A DNA stretch of 64,000 nt from an uncultured Aquimarina sp. (lineage in GTDB: Bacteria > Bacteroidota > Bacteroidia > Flavobacteriales > Flavobacteriaceae): the NCBI GenBank assembly GCA_947496705.1, contig CANMDW010000011.1:62001-126000 (forward strand), in the 5' to 3' direction. Each line of letters opens with the position of its first letter. The stretch's first letter is position 1. Positions 60,251 to 64,000 of the stretch are shown here, piece by piece. The notes under the pieces are model-generated. The model ran no database searches. It had not been told where the DNA came from and was given only the letters and a program-made list of their open reading frames with translations. The translations under genes were made by a program, and so were the position numbers.

Positions 60251-62164
60251 ATGAGTAAAATAATAGGAATAGACTTAGGGACAACCAACTCTTGTGTTTC
60301 TGTAATGGAAGGTAACGAGCCTGTAGTAATCCCTAATGCCGAAGGCAAAAGAACCACTCCTTCTGTAATTGCTTTTGTAGAAGGAGGAGAGATTAAGGTA
60401 GGTGACCCTGCAAAGCGTCAGGCAGTTACCAATCCGACTAAGACGATCTCTTCGATAAAGCGATTCATGGGTAATAAATATTCTGAATCTGCTAAAGAAG
60501 CCAAAAGAGCAGCTTATAAAGTTGTAAAAGGTGAAAACAACACTCCCCGAGTAGATATCGACGGACGCTTGTATACCCCACAGGAATTATCTGCAATGGT
60601 GCTTCAAAAAATGAAGAAAACAGCCGAGGATTATTTGGGGCATGATGTCACTAGTGCAGTGATCACAGTACCCGCATACTTTAACGATGCACAGCGGAAA
60701 GCTACCGAAGAAGCCGGGCAGATCGCAGGTCTTAAGGTAGAAAGGATTATCAACGAGCCTACTGCCGCTGCATTGGCCTATGGTCTTGATAAAAAAGGAA
60801 CCGATCAAAAGATTGTGGTATTTGACTTTGGTGGTGGTACCCATGATGTATCGATTCTTGAATTAGGAGATGGCGTATTTGAAGTATTGGCTACCGATGG
60901 AGATACACATTTGGGAGGTGACGATGTTGATCAAAAAATCATCGACTGGCTGGCAGAAGAATTTAAAGCCGATGAGAATATGGATCTGCGAGAAGATCCG
61001 ATGGCGTTACAACGTCTTAAGGAAGCTGCCGAAAAAGCAAAGATTGAGTTATCATCTTCTGCACAAACAGAGATTAATTTACCCTATGTTACAGCAACCT
61101 CCAGTGGGCCAAAACACTTGGTAAGAACGTTGAGCAAATCTAAGTTTGATCAATTGATTGATGATTTGGTAAAACGTACTATCGAACCTTGTCGTACAGC
61201 GCTTAAAGCTGCGGGGGTATCTACTAGTGATATTGATGAAATCATTTTGGTGGGTGGTTCGACACGTATTCCTGCAGTACAGGAAGCAGTAGAAAAGTTC
61301 TTTGGTAAATCTCCTAGTAAAGGGGTAAATCCCGATGAAGTTGTTGCGGTTGGAGCAGCTATTCAAGGAGGGGTATTAACCGGCGATGTGAAAGATGTAT
61401 TGTTATTGGATGTAACACCACTTTCTTTGGGTATTGAAACTATGGGTAATGTAATGACAAAGCTTATCGATGCCAACACTACCATTCCTACCAAGAAATC
61501 ACAAGTATTCTCTACGGCTGCAGATAATCAGCCATCGGTAGAAATTCATGTGTTGCAGGGAGAGCGCCCTATGGCAGCCGATAACAAAACAATCGGTCGT
61601 TTTCACTTAGACGGAATTCCACCAGCACAAAGAGGAGTGCCACAAATTGAGGTTACTTTTGATATAGATGCCAATGGGATCATCAAAGTATCTGCTACAG
61701 ATAAAGCGACCAATAAGTCTCAAGATATTCGTATAGAAGCTTCTTCAGGATTGACAGAAGAAGAAATCGAAAAAATGAAGAAAGAGGCTGAAGCAAATGC
61801 TGAAGCAGATAAGGCGGCTAAGGAAACAGCAGATAAATTGAATGAAGCAGATGGAATGATCTTCCAGACAGAAAAACAACTGAAAGAATTTGGAGATAAA
61901 TTATCTGATGATAAGAAGAAACCAATTGAAGATGCTTTAGAAGAGTTGAAGAAAGCATATGAATCTAAAGACCTGGCAGTAATCCAACCGGCACTTGATA
62001 AAATCAATGAAGTATGGAAAGTTGCTAGCGAAGAAATGTACAAAGCTCAGGCTGAAACACAACAAAACGGAGAGCCCAGCGCTGATACCGGAGGAGACCA
62101 ATCTTCTGACGGCGGCTCTGAAGGAAGTGATGTAGAAGATGTAGACTTCGAAGAAGTGAAGTAA
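60251..62164 (+). CDS. dnaK: Chaperone protein DnaK (Hsp70)
   Basis: A 637-residue Hsp70. IGIDLGTTNSCVSVMEG (5-21), VFDFGGGTHDVSILE (about 196) and ILVGGSTRIPAVQ (about 336) are the three Hsp70 signatures; the linker DVLLLDVTPLSLGIE (about 390) joins the ATPase to the peptide-binding domain, and the tail ends DVEDVDFEEVK. The usual VFDLGGGTFDVSIL is VFDFGGGTHDVSIL here, a harmless variant. dnaJ and grpE are not adjacent. I see no HrcA/CIRCE operator upstream. Confidence 0.97.
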   Translation: MSKIIGIDLGTTNSCVSVMEGNEPVVIPNAEGKRTTPSVIAFVEGGEIKVGDPAKRQAVTNPTKTISSIKRFMGNKYSESAKEAKRAAYKVVKGENNTPRVDIDGRLYTPQELSAMVLQKMKKTAEDYLGHDVTSAVITVPAYFNDAQRKATEEAGQIAGLKVERIINEPTAAALAYGLDKKGTDQKIVVFDFGGGTHDVSILELGDGVFEVLATDGDTHLGGDDVDQKIIDWLAEEFKADENMDLREDPMALQRLKEAAEKAKIELSSSAQTEINLPYVTATSSGPKHLVRTLSKSKFDQLIDDLVKRTIEPCRTALKAAGVSTSDIDEIILVGGSTRIPAVQEAVEKFFGKSPSKGVNPDEVVAVGAAIQGGVLTGDVKDVLLLDVTPLSLGIETMGNVMTKLIDANTTIPTKKSQVFSTAADNQPSVEIHVLQGERPMAADNKTIGRFHLDGIPPAQRGVPQIEVTFDIDANGIIKVSATDKATNKSQDIRIEASSGLTEEEIEKMKKEAEANAEADKAAKETADKLNEADGMIFQTEKQLKEFGDKLSDDKKKPIEDALEELKKAYESKDLAVIQPALDKINEVWKVASEEMYKAQAETQQNGEPSADTGGDQSSDGGSEGSDVEDVDFEEVK

Positions 62165-62229
62165 TTTATGACTACGAACTATTTATAATATGCAGCTAGA
62201 TATGGGTACCATTCCCATAGGCTTACCTC

Positions 62230-62260
62230 AAAAACCCGAACGAATTCGTTCGGGTTTTTT
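62230..62260 (+). terminator. dnaK terminator
   Basis: AAAAACCCGAACG and CGTTCGGGTTTTT are perfect inverted copies around AATT, followed by more T, 66 bases after the dnaK stop. Confidence 0.9.
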
Positions 62261-62472
62261 TATGGTTATTTTTAAGTACACCACTACATTTCTTACACTT
62301 GAAACTGCTTAAGAAAATATCATTGAGATTTGAAAAATCCGCAAATTTATAAATCTGCCGAAGTGTTAAAAAAATTGCACTATAGTTTGAACTACTTTTA
62401 TACCAAAGTAAATAAATAATCAAATAATCAATTTCAAAATTTATAAATCAAGTTTAACTTAAAAAACACACT
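62261..62472 (+). other. AT-rich leader region of peptide gene 1
   Basis: After the dnaK terminator this stretch is AT-rich. Its last 40 bases (from about 62434, TTATAAATCAAGTTTAACTT) recur before the second peptide gene (from about 62895). I see no exact -33/-7 pair; CTATAGTTTG near 62381 is the nearest. Confidence 0.4.
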
Positions 62473-62643
62473 ATGTTACAAAACATTTCAAATTTAAAAG
62501 GGATACAGGTATTAGAAAAAGAAAACAGCTTCAGAGTTATTACCGGAGGCACCGCAAAGGATGGGCGAGAATATTTTATTCTAAGAAGTTCTGATGATAT
62601 AGATATTGTTGTGAAGGGGAAAGACGGCAAAGATTATTTTTAA
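62473..62643 (+). CDS. Small GG-leader (bacteriocin-like) peptide, copy 1
   Basis: A 56-residue peptide. The leader MLQNISNLKGIQVLEKEN ends at FRVITGG (Gly25-Gly26), the double-glycine site cut by C39-type peptidase/ABC exporters. The core of 30 residues is charged (TAKDGREYFILRSSDDID and on), with no Cys. Flavobacterial bacteriocin-like precursors share this kind of leader (Asn-Xaa-Leu-Lys-Gly-Val/Ile-Gln near the start, then Gly-Gly). It has the same leader and upstream DNA as the gene at 62935, 462 bases on. No exporter or modifying enzyme is in the window. Confidence 0.65.
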   Translation: MLQNISNLKGIQVLEKENSFRVITGGTAKDGREYFILRSSDDIDIVVKGKDGKDYF

Positions 62644-62876
62644 TGAAGTGGTTTAAACTTTTTTCAATTGGCTATAAACCTGTCTGCCTAGCGGCAAGCC
62701 AGGCAGGAATGATCTTTTGCACTCAATTTTTGTCTTTTTCTTACTCCGTAGCGCTGCTATGAAGTGCAAAAAAGTCTTCAATTGATTACAAAACCCCTAT
62801 TTCCTGCCCGCCCGGCAGGTGGGTTCGCTTCAATTCTACCTGTCGGCAGACAGGCAAAAAAGTTTAAACCACTTCA
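62644..62876. repeat. 233-bp inverted-repeat element, TTTAAAC family (copy E)
   Basis: TGAAGTGGTTTAAACTTTTT at the left and AAAAAGTTTAAACCACTTCA at the right are perfect inverted copies. It starts on the base after the peptide 1 stop codon. Core sequence matches copies B, C and D, but its outer eight bases (TGAAGTGG) differ from GAACTCAT while remaining complementary to their partner. Confidence 0.78.
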
Positions 62877-62934
62877 ATACTAAAGGAATTGATGTCAAAA
62901 ATTTATAAATCAAATTTAACTTAAAAAACACATT

Positions 62935-63102
62935 ATGTTACAAAACATCTTAAATTTAAAAGGGGTTCAACAACTGAATCGTAAAGAAAAAAAATCTATC
63001 AAAGCTGGAGATGAAATGTATGGGGCAGCTTACCGAAGATGCATAAGAACTTGTGGTGGCAGTTGTTCTGCTACCGGGAGATGCTTTGAAATGATAGATT
63101 GA
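62935..63102 (+). CDS. Small Gly-leader (bacteriocin-like) peptide, copy 2, Cys-rich core
   Basis: A 55-residue peptide with the same leader (MLQNILNLKGVQQLNRKEKK) ending SIKAG, where Ala-Gly stands in for Gly-Gly. The core is short and has four Cys (36, 40, 44 and 50) with Gly/Ser/Arg between, spaced C-x3-C-x3-C-x5-C, suited to disulfide bonds or thioether rings. Upstream 40 bases match those of peptide 1. A terminator follows at 63134-63163. Probably an exported antimicrobial or signal peptide; modification enzymes are not in view. Confidence 0.68.
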   Translation: MLQNILNLKGVQQLNRKEKKSIKAGDEMYGAAYRRCIRTCGGSCSATGRCFEMID

Positions 63103-63133
63103 GTGCAAAGATTATAGGACTTATTTTCTGAGT

Positions 63134-63163
63134 AGGGTGTTTAGCTTTTTAAACACCCTTTTT
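63134..63163 (+). terminator. Terminator of the peptide gene
   Basis: AGGGTGTTTA and TAAACACCCT pair over ten bases around six bases, followed by six T; 31 bases after the peptide 2 stop. Confidence 0.85.
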
Positions 63164-63271
63164 TATTCTGCAAACTTATTGACAGACATAGCTTCCTGAT
63201 TTCTTCGTAATAAAAATCAAACACAGACTGTCTAATATGTCATAACTTTAAAAAAGATCGAGAAGAAAAGA

Positions 63272-64000
63272 CTACTCTTTGATAAAGGTTTTGACAGTCT
63301 TTTGCCCATTTTTATGGATATGGCAATAGTATATCCCCGAACTTAATTGTGAAATATCATATGTGTGCGCTCTTTTCATATCAGAGTCGTGATAGGTAAA
63401 CTGTTTCGTTCCTACCAAGAAACCATACATATCATAGATCAGTAATTTTTCTGTGGTTACTTCAGAGATTGATATTTTATTCTGAGCAGGGTTGGGAAAC
63501 AATTGTATGGATTCCTGCCAGTGTCCGTTTTCAGAAAGCAATGTATACGAAATATTATTTAGTTCATTCAGCTCAGTTATGGTATTTGTAGGATCTATTT
63601 CATACAACAAGTAGTATTTGGTATCAGGTTTCAGAATAGCTTGTATGTGACGATATGCAATACTTATGTCCTGACTTTCCTGAGGTTCCAGGGAAATAAC
63701 ATCTCTGTTACTTAAAAAAATATCTTGTTTGTCTATAATTGTATCTGTAGAGATATAATGGTTTACCGTGGTTTGTCGTGAAATTTCTCTACCAACATTC
63801 GCAATAACACAAGCAGATTGTAATCCAACTGCATTTCCATTATCTACAGTTATCGCTGCACTGGAAGAAATTACCTTAAGATCAGGGAGCGGGTTTTTAA
63901 TTGTTATTTCTTTATATATAGAATCATTAATTGGATGATGTGGTGGATCTAGTGAATCGTTCCAATAATATGCCGAAGTCATATCTAAAGAAAAAGAATC
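63272..64000 (-). CDS. T9SS-exported protein, C-terminal part, truncated by window
   Basis: The last 242 codons of a larger gene: the frame stays open to the right edge, upstream of the Met at 63982. Residues from about 35 on form a CARDB-like beta domain (PDLKVISSSAAITVDNGNAV ... VNHYISTD, LLYEIDPTNTITELNELNNI), followed by a C-terminal type IX sorting domain (LFPNPAQNKISI, LLIYDMYG, GIYYCHI, KTFIKE). The protein is secreted across the outer membrane. Its catalytic part, if any, lies outside the window; CARDB domains often follow subtilase or other protease modules. Confidence 0.8.
   Translation of the reverse strand, partial: DSFSLDMTSAYYWNDSLDPPHHPINDSIYKEITIKNPLPDLKVISSSAAITVDNGNAVGLQSACVIANVGREISRQTTVNHYISTDTIIDKQDIFLSNRDVISLEPQESQDISIAYRHIQAILKPDTKYYLLYEIDPTNTITELNELNNISYTLLSENGHWQESIQLFPNPAQNKISISEVTTEKLLIYDMYGFLVGTKQFTYHDSDMKRAHTYDISQLSSGIYYCHIHKNGQKTVKTFIKE

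Noticed and set aside
1..64000. tRNA and rRNA genes, prophage structural genes and insertion-sequence transposases
   Set aside because: None were recognised by reading either strand; no transposase or integrase motif appears among the proteins.

Overview
The window is a stretch of chromosome from a marine-type flavobacterium (phylum Bacteroidota, probably Flavobacteriaceae). The evidence is low GC content, type IX secretion C-terminal domains on two secreted proteins, promoters of the Bacteroidota type (TTTG, about 20 bp, TAnnTTTG), many Cys-acylated lipoproteins, BlaI/M56 regulation, a small SRP RNA, and housekeeping genes (gltD, dnaN, leuACDB, panB, sdaA, dnaK) typical of this group. The genus cannot be fixed from sequence alone.

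Layout. 1-9.6 kb is an accessory zone: the 3' part of gltD, then single-gene cassettes (membrane proteins, an M57-like metalloprotease, an AhpD-like protein, a hydrolase, DUF1905/YdeI, DUF2200). It also holds two displaced gene ends (gltD at 3.2 kb, an M56 repeat protein at 6.3 kb) and a shared palindromic repeat. 9.6-15 kb is a BlaI repressor / M56 metalloprotease / serine beta-lactamase-like hydrolase operon; the M56 protein carries twelve copies of a KIH motif, mostly 29 residues apart, where a beta-lactam sensor would be expected, and three evenly spaced operator boxes lie over the promoter. 15-27 kb holds a threonine/serine dehydratase, an AspA-like/GCS2-CBS pair, two unknown genes beside an RNA ligase, and an M20 peptidase / hydrolase / aldo-keto reductase operon. 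27-36 kb holds dnaN, a glutaminyl cyclase, the SRP RNA, an SDR, transaldolase, a redox-dead TlpA-like lipoprotein and an ABC-F protein. 36-47 kb holds a large T9SS-exported BNR-repeat protein, a TetR/GMC pair, small membrane genes, DUF1460 and DUF922 envelope proteins and an AraC regulator. 47-53 kb is the leucine operon leuACDB (minus strand) with a divergent conserved gene. 53-64 kb holds an EamA transporter, a pseudouridine synthase, panB, a candidate structured RNA, sdaA, dnaK, two tandem Gly-leader peptide genes and a T9SS-exported protein running off the window.

Theme. Intergenic DNA is crowded with dispersed inverted-repeat elements of at least four families (MITE- or REP-like), two 41-bp minisatellites and related terminator hairpins. 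The most unusual items are the tandem double-glycine-type peptide genes with an inverted-repeat element lodged between them, the candidate 6S-like RNA at 57.8 kb, the repeat-bearing M56 regulator with its triple operator, and the paired displaced gene ends that mark past insertions.
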